Source: Mitsuaria sp. WAJ17
GTDB taxonomy: Bacteria > Pseudomonadota > Gammaproteobacteria > Burkholderiales > Burkholderiaceae_C
DNA length: 64,000 nucleotides
NCBI RefSeq assembly: GCF_014174515.1
Contig: NZ_JACJUG010000007.1
Coordinates: 1 to 64,000, forward strand
Reading direction: 5' to 3'
Part shown: in pieces, positions 43,937-53,788 of the stretch
How the letters are laid out: every line of letters begins with the position of its first letter
Position numbering within the stretch: position 1 is the stretch's first letter
Notes under the pieces: model-generated
Database searches by the model: none
Told to the model about the DNA's origin: nothing
The model's input: only the letters and a program-made list of their open reading frames with translations
Position numbers and translations under genes: made by a program

Positions 43937-44203
43937 GTGAGCTCAAACGTGTGTGGGGGGGGGAGACGGAAGCTGCGGAACTGCATCGGTGGCAGCTTCA
44001 CTTTCTTGGGATTGATAGCGCATTTGTCCAGCACCATTTTTCTGGCTATTTCAGGACGTTGCTGCATATCGACTGGAGGACCTCTTCGGCCCTAGGAGGT
44101 CGCATGCTGCCATCACTGCAGGGCCATTGGCTACCCCATAAAACCCTGCGTCCGACGTCGCTTGTGCAAGACCTAGGCCCCATGCGGCGCGGCTGAATCA
44201 ACG
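43937..44203. other. Non-coding or worn stretch in the small-gene region
   Basis: No open frame here has a ribosome site and protein-like composition. GC content is lower than the window average. It lies between the hypothetical gene at 43430 and the direct-repeat unit. Confidence 0.4.
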
Positions 44204-44240
44204 CGGCTTACGCGGGGGCTCGAACTCTGGAACATGGAGC
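44204..44240. repeat. 37-bp direct repeat, copy 1
   Basis: Identical to 44461-44497 except for one base (A at 44210, T in the other copy). Shared core CTCGAACTCTGGAACATGG. The two copies bracket a 40-codon minus-strand ORF, with a spacing of 257 bp from start to start. Confidence 0.85.
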
Positions 44241-44268
44241 ACATGGCGGCGGCACGGCCGCCATGTGC
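44239..44268. other. Perfect 12-bp stem-loop joined to repeat copy 1
   Basis: GCACATGGCGGC and GCCGCCATGTGC pair fully around a 6-nt loop. It lies just after (on the minus strand) the stop codon of the 40-codon ORF and abuts the direct repeat. On the minus strand ATCTAAC, which fits the RYYYAAC inverse core of integron attC sites, overlaps that stop. The opposite core (GTTRRRY) appears only imperfectly as GTTGATT near 44199. Confidence 0.6.
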
Positions 44269-44277
44269 TGCTAAGGG

Positions 44278-44400
44278 TTAGATGCGCTTTTCACTGGCCA
44301 AAAGAAGCATGTGAACGATGACCCAGACAATCCATGCGCTGATTTGCCGCGGAATGAGCGGCAGGTGCAGGACAAAGTTCAGGTAGATGATTGGGCGCAT
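44278..44400 (-). CDS. Possible 40-residue single-helix membrane peptide
   Basis: MRPIIYLNFVLHLPLIPRQI is followed by SAWIVWVIVHMLLLASEKRI: a hydrophobic segment with charged ends. GGAG lies 5 bp upstream of the ATG. The ORF is the only one inside the unit delimited by the two 37-bp repeats. Whether it is expressed cannot be told from sequence. Confidence 0.4.
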   Translation of the reverse strand: MRPIIYLNFVLHLPLIPRQISAWIVWVIVHMLLLASEKRI

Positions 44401-44460
44401 GAGAGCTCCGGAAGTTGTAGGAGCCACGTAATGCTGAACATGGATGTATAGGAATCGCCA

Positions 44461-44497
44461 CGGCTTTCGCGGGGGCTCGAACTCTGGAACATGGAGC
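44461..44497. repeat. 37-bp direct repeat, copy 2
   Basis: 36 of 37 bases match 44204-44240. This copy lacks the adjacent hairpin. The following 44498-44748 has no intact gene; a minus-strand stretch reading LQLHTFGTLADLAKNYGDFF looks like the end of a lost protein running into the repeat. Confidence 0.85.
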
Positions 44498-44748
44498 CAC
44501 GAAGAAGTCCCCGTAGTTTTTCGCGAGGTCCGCGAGCGTACCGAATGTATGGAGCTGGAGCACCTCGGGGAGCATCCACCGCATTGAGCGGCCAGCGAAT
44601 CCATCGCCGGCAGATTCGGCTGCGTGCCGCAGACGCCGCACACTGGGGTGAAGCAACACGAGGTGGAGGCCGGACACGCTGCGCAAACTGGGGGAATTCA
44701 GCAGTGGAGGTCCTGCGGGATGTGTGACGACCACAGCGACGCCGATGG

Positions 44749-45204
44749 CTAGACCAGAACCTCGGGATGCCATCGCAGTTGGCATCCGGTACGAGGGCAC
44801 AGTGTCACGGCAGCGAACTGCCGGTACTCCCGCAGCCATTCATCGATCTGCGGCACCGTCGGGTCCAACACGCACAAGCTGGCCTCGGGCGGCCATTCGC
44901 CGCTGGGATCTCGCCCCTGCGAAGGCAACCAGCGCAGCATGGCCGCCTCAATTTGCGCCTTCAGTCGTTCCTGCTGGTGCTCATTCTCTGCGTCCAATGT
45001 GGGGGCGCTGAAGGGGTTCCAGGCCGTGATGATGCAGGCCCTATCAGCCTTGACATGCGCCAGCCATTCAACGATCACGAGGCCTGATTGCCCGACTGTG
45101 AAGACTCCTGCGGGGGATGCCAGCACCTCGAACAAGGTGGCGTCATATGCATGCCGAAGGTACTGCGGCGGCTGTGGGACGGGGTGATCGGAAGTCACGC
45201 GCAC
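44749..45204 (-). CDS. DUF3293-family protein
   Basis: The protein has 151 residues. CIITAWNPFSAPTLDAENEH, then a spaced WLPSQGRDPSGEWPPEASLC and the terminal YRQFAAVTL match the DUF3293 layout (ITAWNP ... N ... dp.g.WpE.s...G). The function of the family is unknown. It follows hsdR by 34 bp on the same strand, so it may be the last gene of the defence operon or an independent cargo gene. Confidence 0.75.
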   Translation of the reverse strand: MRVTSDHPVPQPPQYLRHAYDATLFEVLASPAGVFTVGQSGLVIVEWLAHVKADRACIITAWNPFSAPTLDAENEHQQERLKAQIEAAMLRWLPSQGRDPSGEWPPEASLCVLDPTVPQIDEWLREYRQFAAVTLCPRTGCQLRWHPEVLV

Positions 45205-45238
45205 GCTCCAGAGGAGCGCCGCAGAGTTCGGCGGGATC

Positions 45239-48200
45239 TCAACTCCACGCCTCCCCCAAGGCCTGCGCCTGCTGCAATACCAGCTCCACCGCTGCCTCCT
45301 GCATGTCCGGCGGGTACCTGTACTTGCGCAAGATGCGCTTCACCATCAGGCGCAGGCTGGCGCGCACGCTCTCCCGCTCTGACCAGTCCGTGCTGAGGTT
45401 CTTGCGCAGGTTGTCGGTCAGCTCGTGGGCGATTTTCTTGAGGGTCTCGTCGGTAAGCTCCTTCACCGCGGACTCGTTGTTGGCCAGCGCGTCGTAGAAG
45501 CGCACCTCATCGTCGGACAGGCCCAGGGCCTCACCCCTTGATGCGGCCTCCTTGAACTTCTTGGCCATCTCCACCAGCTCTTCCATCACCTGGGCGGTCT
45601 CGATGGAGCGGTTCTGGTAGCGGGTGATGACGTTGCCCAGCAGCTCGGAGAACTTCTTCTGCTGCACGATGTTGGTGGCGAACTTGGACTTGATCTCGCC
45701 CTCCAGAAGGCGCTCCAGCAGTTCCACGGCCAGATTGCGCTCGGGCAGGTTCTTCACCTGTGCCAGGAAGTCGTCATCCAGCAGGCCGATGTTGGGCTTT
45801 TCGAGGCCCACGGCGTCGAAGATGTCCACCACGCTCTCGGAGACCACCGCCTGGCTGATGATCTGGCGGATGGCGAGGTCGCGCTGCTCATCGGCGCGCT
45901 TCTGCGCCACGATGTCCCGCTTGGTCAGAATCACCTTCACGGCCTGCATGAAGGCCACCTCTTCACGCACGGCCTTCGCCTCATCCAGCGTGCAGCAGAG
46001 CGAGAAGGCCTTGCTCATGGCCAGGGCTGTGTCTGCAAAGCGCTTCTTACCGCTCAGGCCCGCCTCAAGGGGCAGACCCAGCACATGGTTGGCCGCGCCG
46101 GCCAGGACCTTGTGCCCGCCCGCGAGGAAGCCGCTCCAGTCATAGCCATGGAGCAAGGTGCGCAGCACATCCAGCTTCTCCGCCAGCACCGAATAAGCCT
46201 CGTTCGCGTCCACCGTAGGGCGGCCACGGCCTTGGGCTGCGGTGTACTCCTTCATCGCAGCCTGCAGCTCGTTGCCGATGCCGATGTAGTCCACGACAAG
46301 GCCGCCCTGCTTGTCCCGGAACACCCGGTTCACGCGAGCGATGGCCTGCATGAGGTTGTGGCCCTTCATGGGCTTGTCCACGTACATGGTGTGCACGCAG
46401 GGGGCATCGAAGCCGGTGAGCCACATGTCCCGCACGATGACCAGCTTCAAGGGGTCGAGCGGGTCCTTGAAGCGCTTCTCCAGGCGCTTCTTGACCTGGC
46501 TGTTGTAGATGTGGGGGCGCAGCAGGGCCTTGTCGCTGGCGGATCCGGTCATGATGATCTTGACGGCGCCCTTCTCTGGGTCCTCGTCATGCCAGCCCGG
46601 GCGCAGCTTCACGATCTCGTTGTAGAGGTGCACGCAGATGTCCCGGCTCATGGTCACCGCCATGGCCTTGCCGGGCTGCGCCGCCAAGCGTGCCTCGAAG
46701 TGCGCCACCAGATCGGCCGCGATGGCCGCCACGCGAGGCTCTGCCCCCACCACCTTCTCGAGCGCCGCCCAGCGGCTCTTGAGCTTGGCCTGGGCGTCTT
46801 CCTCTTCGTCCTCGGCGAGCTCGTCGACCTCGGCATCGACGTGAGGCAGCTCCTCTTCCTTCAACCGCAGCTTGGCCAAGCGGCTCTCGTAGTAGATGGC
46901 CACCGTGGCGCCATCCTCCTTGGCCTGCTGCATGTCGTAGACATGGATGTAGTCCCCGAAGACGGCGCGGGTGTCGCGGTCCGCGGCTGACACCGGGGTG
47001 CCCGTGAAGGCGACGAAGGTCGCGTTGGGCAGCGCGTCACGCAGGTGCTGCGCATAGCCCACCTGGTACTTGGAGACGGTGTAGCTGGCGCCCCCATCGA
47101 ACTCCACCATGGGAGGCTGCGTGCCCGGCGCATCACCATCCGCAGTCGGCAAGGCCTGCGACTTGGGCGCCGAGACCTTGACCTCCTTCAGCTTGGCTTC
47201 GAAGCCGTACTGCGTGCGGTGCGCTTCGTCGGCGATGACGACGATGTTGCGGCGGTCCGAGAGCGTGGGGAACAGGTCCTCGTCCTCGCCCGGCATGAAC
47301 TTCTGGATGGTGGCGAAGACGATGCCGCCGGACGGCCTGTTGGCCAAGAGGGCCCGCAGCTCCTGCCGCGTCGTGGCCTGGGCAGGCTGCTCTCGCAGCA
47401 GGTCCTGCGAGAGGCTGAACACGCCGAAGAGCTGCCCGTCCAGGTCATTGCGGTCGGTGATGACCACAATGGTCGGGTTCTCCATCCGCGGCTCCTGCAT
47501 CACCCGCGCCGCGAAGCAGGTCATGGTGATGCTCTTGCCGCTGCCCTGGGTGTGCCACACCACGCCCCCCTTGCCGCGCGTGCCCGTGGCGCTGTCAGCG
47601 CGCGACGCCGCGACGACCTGGTGGATGGCCGCCTGGACGGCATGGAACTGGTGATAGCCGGCAATCTTCTTCACCAGCTGCCCGTCGTCCTCGAAAAGCA
47701 CAAAGAAGCGCAGGTACTCCAGCAGCCGGGCGGGCGCGAGCGCGCCGCGCACCAGGGTCTCCAGCTCGTTGAACTCGCCCAGGGGATCCAGCTGCACCCC
47801 ATCGATGGTGCGCCACTGCAGGAAGCGTTCGGCGTTGGCCGAGAGCGAGCCCATGCGGGCCTCGCTGCCGTCCGAGATGACCAGCAGCTCGTTGTACTGG
47901 AAGACGTCCGGGATCTGCGCCTTGTAGGTCTGGATCTGGTCGTAGGCCTTCCAAATATCCGCCTGCTCGTCAGCCGGGTTCTTGAGCTCGACCAGCACCA
48001 GGGGCAGGCCGTTGATAAAGAGCACGATGTCCGGACGGCGGGTGTGGTGTGGCCCCTTGATGGTGAACTGGTTGACCGCCCACCATTCGTTGAGGGTCAC
48101 GTCTTGCCAGTCGATCAGGCGAGCGAAGTCACCGCGCGTCTCGCCGTCCTTCTGGTACTGCACCGGCACGCCGTTGACCAGCAACTTGTGGAAGGCACGG

Positions 48201-48448
48201 TTGGCCGAGAGCTGGGCCGGGATCCCCAGGTTGAGTACCTGCTGCAGGGCATCGTCTCGAGCAGCCGTCGGCAGGTGCGGGTTCAGGCGCGCGATGGCGG
48301 CAGACAGGCGCTCCTTCAGCAGCACCTGGCGGTAGTCCGAGCGCTGGGCGTTGTCGCCATCCGGGGCAATGGTCTGGCCGTGGTGGTGGGCCCATCCCAG
48401 CTCGGTGAGCCATCCCAGGGCTTCTTGTTCGAGTTGATCTTCAGTCAT
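45239..48448 (-). CDS. hsdR: Type I restriction endonuclease subunit R
   Basis: The protein has 1069 residues. The N-terminal nuclease has Asp140 (RRPDIVLF) and Glu154-x-Lys156 (VELKNP). The translocase follows with Walker A HTQGSGKS (299-306), DEAH (407-410), VAFTGTPV and RVNRVF motifs. The C-terminal helical domain contacts HsdM/HsdS. It translocates DNA and cleaves far from unmethylated sites. It is separated from hsdS by mcrB and mcrC, 57 bp after mcrC. Confidence 0.93.
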   Translation of the reverse strand: MTEDQLEQEALGWLTELGWAHHHGQTIAPDGDNAQRSDYRQVLLKERLSAAIARLNPHLPTAARDDALQQVLNLGIPAQLSANRAFHKLLVNGVPVQYQKDGETRGDFARLIDWQDVTLNEWWAVNQFTIKGPHHTRRPDIVLFINGLPLVLVELKNPADEQADIWKAYDQIQTYKAQIPDVFQYNELLVISDGSEARMGSLSANAERFLQWRTIDGVQLDPLGEFNELETLVRGALAPARLLEYLRFFVLFEDDGQLVKKIAGYHQFHAVQAAIHQVVAASRADSATGTRGKGGVVWHTQGSGKSITMTCFAARVMQEPRMENPTIVVITDRNDLDGQLFGVFSLSQDLLREQPAQATTRQELRALLANRPSGGIVFATIQKFMPGEDEDLFPTLSDRRNIVVIADEAHRTQYGFEAKLKEVKVSAPKSQALPTADGDAPGTQPPMVEFDGGASYTVSKYQVGYAQHLRDALPNATFVAFTGTPVSAADRDTRAVFGDYIHVYDMQQAKEDGATVAIYYESRLAKLRLKEEELPHVDAEVDELAEDEEEDAQAKLKSRWAALEKVVGAEPRVAAIAADLVAHFEARLAAQPGKAMAVTMSRDICVHLYNEIVKLRPGWHDEDPEKGAVKIIMTGSASDKALLRPHIYNSQVKKRLEKRFKDPLDPLKLVIVRDMWLTGFDAPCVHTMYVDKPMKGHNLMQAIARVNRVFRDKQGGLVVDYIGIGNELQAAMKEYTAAQGRGRPTVDANEAYSVLAEKLDVLRTLLHGYDWSGFLAGGHKVLAGAANHVLGLPLEAGLSGKKRFADTALAMSKAFSLCCTLDEAKAVREEVAFMQAVKVILTKRDIVAQKRADEQRDLAIRQIISQAVVSESVVDIFDAVGLEKPNIGLLDDDFLAQVKNLPERNLAVELLERLLEGEIKSKFATNIVQQKKFSELLGNVITRYQNRSIETAQVMEELVEMAKKFKEAASRGEALGLSDDEVRFYDALANNESAVKELTDETLKKIAHELTDNLRKNLSTDWSERESVRASLRLMVKRILRKYRYPPDMQEAAVELVLQQAQALGEAWS

Positions 48449-48505
48449 CGTGCTCCCCGTGCTTGGCTCTGCGGCCTACGTGCTGATGTGTGTGTTCGAT
48501 GAAGT

Positions 48506-49828
48506 CTATGCCGCCCGTGCCAGCCCGCAGGCCGCAAGCGACTGAGGCAAGCCCAGCCGCTCCAGGCCGCCCATGGACTCGCGGTCCAGGTCAAAGGGCA
48601 GCACCTCCAGGTGCAGCCGCTCGTCGAAGGCAAAGGCCGGCAGTGGTGCCTGGAATCGCTCCGTGGCCGGGTAGACCAGCGCCATGCGCCCCTCGCCTCT
48701 CAGGTACTTCTGCCCGTAGGCATAGAGCTGATAGAAGTCCGACTGGCTGAGGCCGTACTTGCGGGCACGGTCGCTGGCGTCGAGCAGCTTCCACTTGGTG
48801 TCCAGCACCCAGGCCTGCCCCTGGTGCGTCACGAACAAGTCGGGCTGCAGTTGGAAGAAGTCCTGCTGTTCGTGCCGGCACAAGGACTGACTCCGGGCCG
48901 GGGTGCGCAGCACGGCCTCCGCCGGTAGCTGCTGGCGCAGCCAGCGGGCCACGTAGCGCTCGAAGAGCTTCTCCATGGGGAAGAGCAGGCTCAGGCCTTG
49001 GAATTCGCCGGCCAGGGCCAAGGGCATGTGCTCGCCTAGGATCAGCTCGCACCAGGGCCTGACGGGGCGGTAGTGGGCCAGCAGCCGGTCTTGCCCCCAG
49101 GCGCGGAAGTCCTGCGGGATCTGTCGGCTGGCCGCGATCTCGGCGAGGCGGAAGCTCAGCTCCTGAGCCAGCCGCCAGTTGTCCGGGTCCTGCGTGTGCT
49201 GGCGCACCCGCTCCAGTGCGCGCTTGAGCAGCCGGTTCTCAGGCCGGTCGGGCAGATAGACCTCATGCCGCACCTGGAAGCGATGCTCCCGGCCAGGCGG
49301 CTGCTGGAGCTGTCGCGTGACGTCCAGCTGGCCGCGCAGAAAGGGCAGCTCCTCTTCGACGCGCTGGTACTCGAAGCGCAGCCCGCGGCTCACCAGCGCA
49401 TCGAGGTGCTGCAGGAACTGGCGCATCACCCACTCGGACAGCGGGGCGTCGAAGAGCTGTAGCGAGGCCGCGCCCACTTCACGCGTCGGCAGGTCCAGCA
49501 GGGCCAGCAGGAGCTTGCGCAGCAAGGCTCTCGCCTCGTCCAGGTCACCGCCTTCGGCGTGGTGCTTGGGGACGATCTCGAGGGTCGTGCCGCAGGGTGT
49601 TTGAACCACCCCGACGAAGCTATCCAGCTTCAGGCGCTGCCGACCCTCGACCTGCAGCAGCCGGGCGCCATTGCGCGAGAAGCGCTCGCTCAGGCGGCAC
49701 AGGTGGTCGAACGCGGTCACGCTGACTTGCGCGCAGTCCAGCGTCGGGTCCACCGCCTCGGTGGTCAGGCAGGCGTACTCACGCACGCTGATGCGCTGAG
49801 GGGCCCGAGGAGATGCCATGGCGCTCAT
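48506..49828 (-). CDS. mcrC: McrC-like nuclease subunit of a McrBC system
   Basis: The protein has 440 residues. The N-terminal domain is followed by a PD-(D/E)xK nuclease: LQPDLFVTHQGQAWVLDTKW, with Asp and Asp-x-Lys. In McrBC, McrC binds the McrB ring, stimulates GTP hydrolysis and cuts DNA near modified cytosines. It begins 7 bp after mcrB. An ATG three codons in is an alternative start. Confidence 0.92.
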   Translation of the reverse strand: MSAMASPRAPQRISVREYACLTTEAVDPTLDCAQVSVTAFDHLCRLSERFSRNGARLLQVEGRQRLKLDSFVGVVQTPCGTTLEIVPKHHAEGGDLDEARALLRKLLLALLDLPTREVGAASLQLFDAPLSEWVMRQFLQHLDALVSRGLRFEYQRVEEELPFLRGQLDVTRQLQQPPGREHRFQVRHEVYLPDRPENRLLKRALERVRQHTQDPDNWRLAQELSFRLAEIAASRQIPQDFRAWGQDRLLAHYRPVRPWCELILGEHMPLALAGEFQGLSLLFPMEKLFERYVARWLRQQLPAEAVLRTPARSQSLCRHEQQDFFQLQPDLFVTHQGQAWVLDTKWKLLDASDRARKYGLSQSDFYQLYAYGQKYLRGEGRMALVYPATERFQAPLPAFAFDERLHLEVLPFDLDRESMGGLERLGLPQSLAACGLARAA

Positions 49829-49835
49829 GCGCGGC

Positions 49836-52430
49836 TCAGTCCTGCTCCGTGGCGCTGAGGTGGTCGATGACGCCTAGGTAGCTCTGCACCTCGCGGAAGG
49901 CCGCGTCGTTCACGTACCAGGCCTGCGGGCGGCGCGACACGTTGACCTCATCACCGAACAGCGCGGCCGTGTTCACGCCCTGGCTGCGCACAAAGCGGAA
50001 CTCCTCGGGCTTGCGGTGGTCGTTGAGCACCCACTGGATCCGCTGCCAGTCATCGAAGAAGTACTCCTGCAGCAGCGGCAGCACCTGCTTGCGGAAGATC
50101 TGCTCCAGCCGGCTCAGCCGGCGGTTCTCGCGCAGCGGCATGAAGAAGGCATGACCCAGGCGATGGTCTCGATCCAGCAGCGCTTCGATACGCTCGTTCA
50201 TGACCTCCAGCAAGCGCTGCACCTCGATGCCAGCGACGTTGATGCCCTTCAGCTCTTCGGGCCTGGGCGGCATCTCGACGAACTCGAAGCGGCGGCGCAG
50301 GGCCACGTCCATGCCCGTCAAGGAGCGGTCGGCCGTGTTCATGGTGCCGATGAGGTAGACGTTGTCAGGCACGCTGAAGGGCTTCTTGGAGTAGGGCAGC
50401 GTGACCTGCAGGGACTCGTCGCTCCCCGCCCTTTTGGAGGGCTCAATGAGGGTGATCAGCTCGCCGAAGATGCGAGAGATGTTGCCGCGGTTGATCTCGT
50501 CGACGACCAGCACATAGGGCTTGGTGACCACCGCCTGGCGTGCGCTGCCAGCCACCGGCTTGCAGCCCTTGCTGTCCAAATAGCGCTGCAGATCGGCCCA
50601 GTTCAGGCGGTTCAGCTGGTAGACCGTTTTCAAGGTGAAGGTCTTGCCCTCGTTGATGGGCTCGATCGGCAGCTCCAGGTCCTTGTAGAGCCACTGCACG
50701 GGCCGGACGTGCTGGTAGTCGCCGATCAGCCCCTTGGGCAGCTGCTCCGGCGGTTCGTGGCGGTAGTCGCCCGTCACCACCCCGACGGCGGCAATCGCGT
50801 AGGCCGAATGGATGCACAGCAGAATGTCCCCCACCTCCATCTCTTCAGCGAAATAGCGCAGGGTGCCCTTGTCCCCGCTGCCCAGGGACTGGTAGTAGGT
50901 GTTGCTCTCAGGGTCCTGCAGCAGGTCTCCCGTCTTGCCCCATCCGACGCGGGCTTCGTTGTGGTCCAGACAATAGGCCTTGGTGGGCGACGGGCCCGTG
51001 CCGGCGATGGAGATCTTCCAGACGCGAGCATGCGGCTGCACGGTGAGGGTGCCCGTGTCAATGACGGGGCGGGCGGCGTCGCAGAGCCGCTTGAATACGC
51101 CCGGCTCGACGCTGTATTCCAGCTGTTTGTCGTCATTGAGCTTGGCACGCAGGCCTTCGACGAAGTCCTCGTAGCTGAAGCTCTGGTGGAAGGTGACGAA
51201 CTCCACCTGCCCCTGCTGCGTCAACTCGTCAAAGCGTGCCTTGCGCTCCGCACGTTGAGTGGGATGAGGATGCGCCGCCTTGAAGGCCGGATCCAGGATC
51301 TCCAGCGCGGCGTCGATGGTGCTGTAGGTCTTGCCGGTGCCCGGCGGACCGTACAGGATTTGGTTCAGGGGCGGGCGGGGCGCGGCCAGGTCTGCAGCCC
51401 CGCTGGGGCCTTCTAGCGGCTGGATGCCGGCGCCATCGCTGGAGCCATCGTTGAACACGGGCGGCACTTCCCCGGTGTAAGCCTCCAACAGCTCCAGCAG
51501 GCGTTCTCGGCTGGGGATGCTGAAGGACACCGCGGGGTTCGGTGCGGCCAAGGTGGGTGCGTTGGCGGCCAGGCCATGACTGCGGGTGTCGTCCGCGCCC
51601 TTGGGCGTGGCGCCTTGCGTGGCCTCGGTGAGCTCCTGCGTCCAGTGCCCAGGCTGGAAGTAGACGACCGGCGTTTGCCGCGCACGCATCAGGCACAGCT
51701 CACGCCCATCCGGCAGCCTGAAGCCAGCGTGCCTCTTGGTGGGCGGCTTGATGGACGTGATCCCAGGATGGGCCTGAAGGTAGCTCAGCACCTCGTCCGT
51801 GCTGATGGCCCCGGCCAGCACCTCGCCAGCCTGCTGCCAGAGCGCCGTGCCGTACTCCAGCACCCCCTGCTCGGCGGGCTTGGCGGCCATCAGCTGCTGA
51901 TAGACCTGGCCGGTGCTGGTCTTGGCACTCACACCCGGCAGCGCGTCCAGCATCGCGCGCTTGAACACGGGAGCGATCACGGGGTTAGCCCGGTCCTGAT
52001 AGAGGAAGGCGATCTTCCACTTGGTGGCGTGGCCCAGGTCTGCGGCCTCGATGGCGTCCAGGCGGCCTTCTCGAGCGGCCTGGGCGATGTCGGCAATCAG
52101 GCCGCGCACGTACTCGAAGGCCTGCTCAGCCGTGGTGCCGTACTTGCTCAGCCAGCCGTGCGTCGGACCAAAGCTCAGGCCGCTGGAGGCTTGTCCCGAC
52201 TTGTCGCTCTGGTCCTTGCGCGAATAGACGCCGAACTTGAAGGCCGAGCCACCCCAGATCGACCCCAGGTCCTCCGTGCGGGTCTCCAGCCAGTAGGTGA
52301 AGCAGTCCTTGCTGCCGGCCTGTGAGTACTCCTCCAGGCTCATGCTGCGCAGGCTCTCCATGGGCCAGCGGGCCAGGAACTCGTCCCAGAGGGCGCTGAG
52401 GGCGGTGAAGTGCGTACTGCTGGTGCTCAT
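49836..52430 (-). CDS. mcrB: McrB-like AAA+ GTPase with an inserted PUA/EVE-like domain
   Basis: The protein has 864 residues, longer than E. coli McrB (about 460). Residues 1-300 are N-terminal recognition and linker regions. Then comes Walker A GPPGTGKT (361-368) and the McrB motif FVTFHQSFSYEDFVEGLRAK (411-430). Residues about 468-610 form an extra module (VWKISIAGTG ... GDILLCIHS ... AAVGVVTGDY) resembling an EVE/PUA modified-base reader. Walker B VLVVDEINRGN (640-650) and NTADRS (698-703) follow. It powers McrC cleavage. It overlaps hsdS by 4 bp. Confidence 0.9.
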   Translation of the reverse strand: MSTSSTHFTALSALWDEFLARWPMESLRSMSLEEYSQAGSKDCFTYWLETRTEDLGSIWGGSAFKFGVYSRKDQSDKSGQASSGLSFGPTHGWLSKYGTTAEQAFEYVRGLIADIAQAAREGRLDAIEAADLGHATKWKIAFLYQDRANPVIAPVFKRAMLDALPGVSAKTSTGQVYQQLMAAKPAEQGVLEYGTALWQQAGEVLAGAISTDEVLSYLQAHPGITSIKPPTKRHAGFRLPDGRELCLMRARQTPVVYFQPGHWTQELTEATQGATPKGADDTRSHGLAANAPTLAAPNPAVSFSIPSRERLLELLEAYTGEVPPVFNDGSSDGAGIQPLEGPSGAADLAAPRPPLNQILYGPPGTGKTYSTIDAALEILDPAFKAAHPHPTQRAERKARFDELTQQGQVEFVTFHQSFSYEDFVEGLRAKLNDDKQLEYSVEPGVFKRLCDAARPVIDTGTLTVQPHARVWKISIAGTGPSPTKAYCLDHNEARVGWGKTGDLLQDPESNTYYQSLGSGDKGTLRYFAEEMEVGDILLCIHSAYAIAAVGVVTGDYRHEPPEQLPKGLIGDYQHVRPVQWLYKDLELPIEPINEGKTFTLKTVYQLNRLNWADLQRYLDSKGCKPVAGSARQAVVTKPYVLVVDEINRGNISRIFGELITLIEPSKRAGSDESLQVTLPYSKKPFSVPDNVYLIGTMNTADRSLTGMDVALRRRFEFVEMPPRPEELKGINVAGIEVQRLLEVMNERIEALLDRDHRLGHAFFMPLRENRRLSRLEQIFRKQVLPLLQEYFFDDWQRIQWVLNDHRKPEEFRFVRSQGVNTAALFGDEVNVSRRPQAWYVNDAAFREVQSYLGVIDHLSATEQD

Positions 52431-53788
52431 GGGGTGGTGGCGAGGGCGTGATCAACGGCCTCGGTGGCCTCGGGCAGGCGGAGCTGGCCGGAGATGAGGC
52501 GGGGGAGGAGGGTGTTGCGGAGAGTCGCAAGCGACTTCGCCTGGGTTTGGCTCGCAGCGATGCGCATTCGCAAGGGGACTGTCGCCGCGTCAAAACGAGC
52601 AAGAACATCTGCTGGCGGCACGACAACCCGGATGGCTGCTAGCTTTCCTCGGCTGAGTTCGGTCTGGCCGGTAGTTCCCTCGCCAAACTGTTCGATCTCC
52701 GGCTGAATTCTCATAAGAGCGAGCCCCAGAAAATTCCAGGTAAGACGCTCATTGGGGCGCACCACTGTGACGTGCGAATCGACGATGGTTGTCTCTTCCA
52801 GATCGACGACCTGAGCAACTCGACCCAGTGTTCCAACGCCGGTGGAGTTCACGAGCACATCACCAGTTCGCAACTCACGGCCGTCGATCCTGCGCTGCGA
52901 CGGGTCGTGCCGACGAGCCTTTGCAGAGTCAATGGCGAAGTCTCGAATGCACTTCTGGTTCAAGACCAGAACGCCCCCCTCCTCAATGTACTTTGGTGAG
53001 ATACCTCGATTAAGGTACGCGGTGCAGTCGCCGAGGGCTGCCCTACTCCACCCCCTAGGCACCTCCCCCAACTCCGAGTCCTCGAAGCAGTCAGGGAAGA
53101 GCGCGGCGGTGGCCTCATCCATGCCTTCGGGGGCGCGGCCGGCCATCTTGGCGCGCACGGGGTCGAAGTCCACAAACCAGGACTTGAACAGCGCCTGGGC
53201 AATGGCTTCCAGCGTGGTGTTGGTGTCACGGAGTAGGGTGATGCGGTCGTCGAGTGCGCCAATGACCTCGGCGATAGCGTCCTGCACTTCGATCGGTGGG
53301 AGAACGATAGGTAGCTTTCGCTGGGCCGTGATTCCAATGTAGGCACGGGTCGAGCCGGAACCTGCCCATGCGGCCAGTGTTTGTTGGAACGGACCCGAGT
53401 CGAAGTAGTACTTGAGATAGCGATTGTTGAGTCGGGCCGGGTCAAGAACTCTGTAGTACGTCACTTGTGGCGTGAGCACCAAGTAGTCATGGTCGCAAGG
53501 ACCAACCAGCGCAGTTCTACCGAGCGTTGCCTTATGCGACAAAAGGACATCTCCTGCCTTCGAGAACCCCTTGCGCAGCGAGGCGGCCTGTTCATGCGTG
53601 ATGAAGGCGCAATTCTGAACGTCGACGCGACCGCCTTTCAGGTCAGAGGCCATGATGAATGGCACGCCGGTAGGCACGAAGTCAGAGGCCTTGGGATGGA
53701 TCTCGCCATGGTTGCCGTCAATCGGTGGAGCAAGCACTCCCGCCTGCACGAGGTCTTCGACGGTAAACGTCGCCAACTCAGAGCTCAT
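52427..53788 (-). CDS. hsdS: Type I restriction-modification specificity subunit
   Basis: The protein has 453 residues with two target-recognition domains, each followed by a conserved helix ([20 protein letters not shown] in the first, [20 protein letters not shown] in the second). These set the bipartite DNA site. The ATG at 53788 overlaps the hsdM stop in ATGAGCTCTGA, fixing the start; a longer frame begins inside hsdM and is unlikely. Codon use in the recognition domains is less GC-rich than in the neighbours, usual for exchanged specificity genes. Confidence 0.93.
   Translation of the reverse strand: MSSELATFTVEDLVQAGVLAPPIDGNHGEIHPKASDFVPTGVPFIMASDLKGGRVDVQNCAFITHEQAASLRKGFSKAGDVLLSHKATLGRTALVGPCDHDYLVLTPQVTYYRVLDPARLNNRYLKYYFDSGPFQQTLAAWAGSGSTRAYIGITAQRKLPIVLPPIEVQDAIAEVIGALDDRITLLRDTNTTLEAIAQALFKSWFVDFDPVRAKMAGRAPEGMDEATAALFPDCFEDSELGEVPRGWSRAALGDCTAYLNRGISPKYIEEGGVLVLNQKCIRDFAIDSAKARRHDPSQRRIDGRELRTGDVLVNSTGVGTLGRVAQVVDLEETTIVDSHVTVVRPNERLTWNFLGLALMRIQPEIEQFGEGTTGQTELSRGKLAAIRVVVPPADVLARFDAATVPLRMRIAASQTQAKSLATLRNTLLPRLISGQLRLPEATEAVDHALATTP

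Noticed and set aside
44204-44240. tRNA fragment (the minus strand reads GTTCGAGCCC like a T arm)
   Set aside because: No acceptor or anticodon arm can be folded around it in either copy.
44180-44290. Integron attC site
   Set aside because: Only one core element (ATCTAAC on the minus strand) fits; the partner GTTRRRY is imperfect and there is no integrase in the window. Kept only as a hypothesis for the repeat unit.
47045-48502. Long plus-strand open frame opposite hsdR
   Set aside because: It is antisense to a complete, motif-verified gene; its composition (Val, Leu, His, Gln, Arg-rich) is typical of GC-rich shadow frames. The same applies to long antisense frames opposite the ABC binding protein, recN, the propeller gene and cusA.
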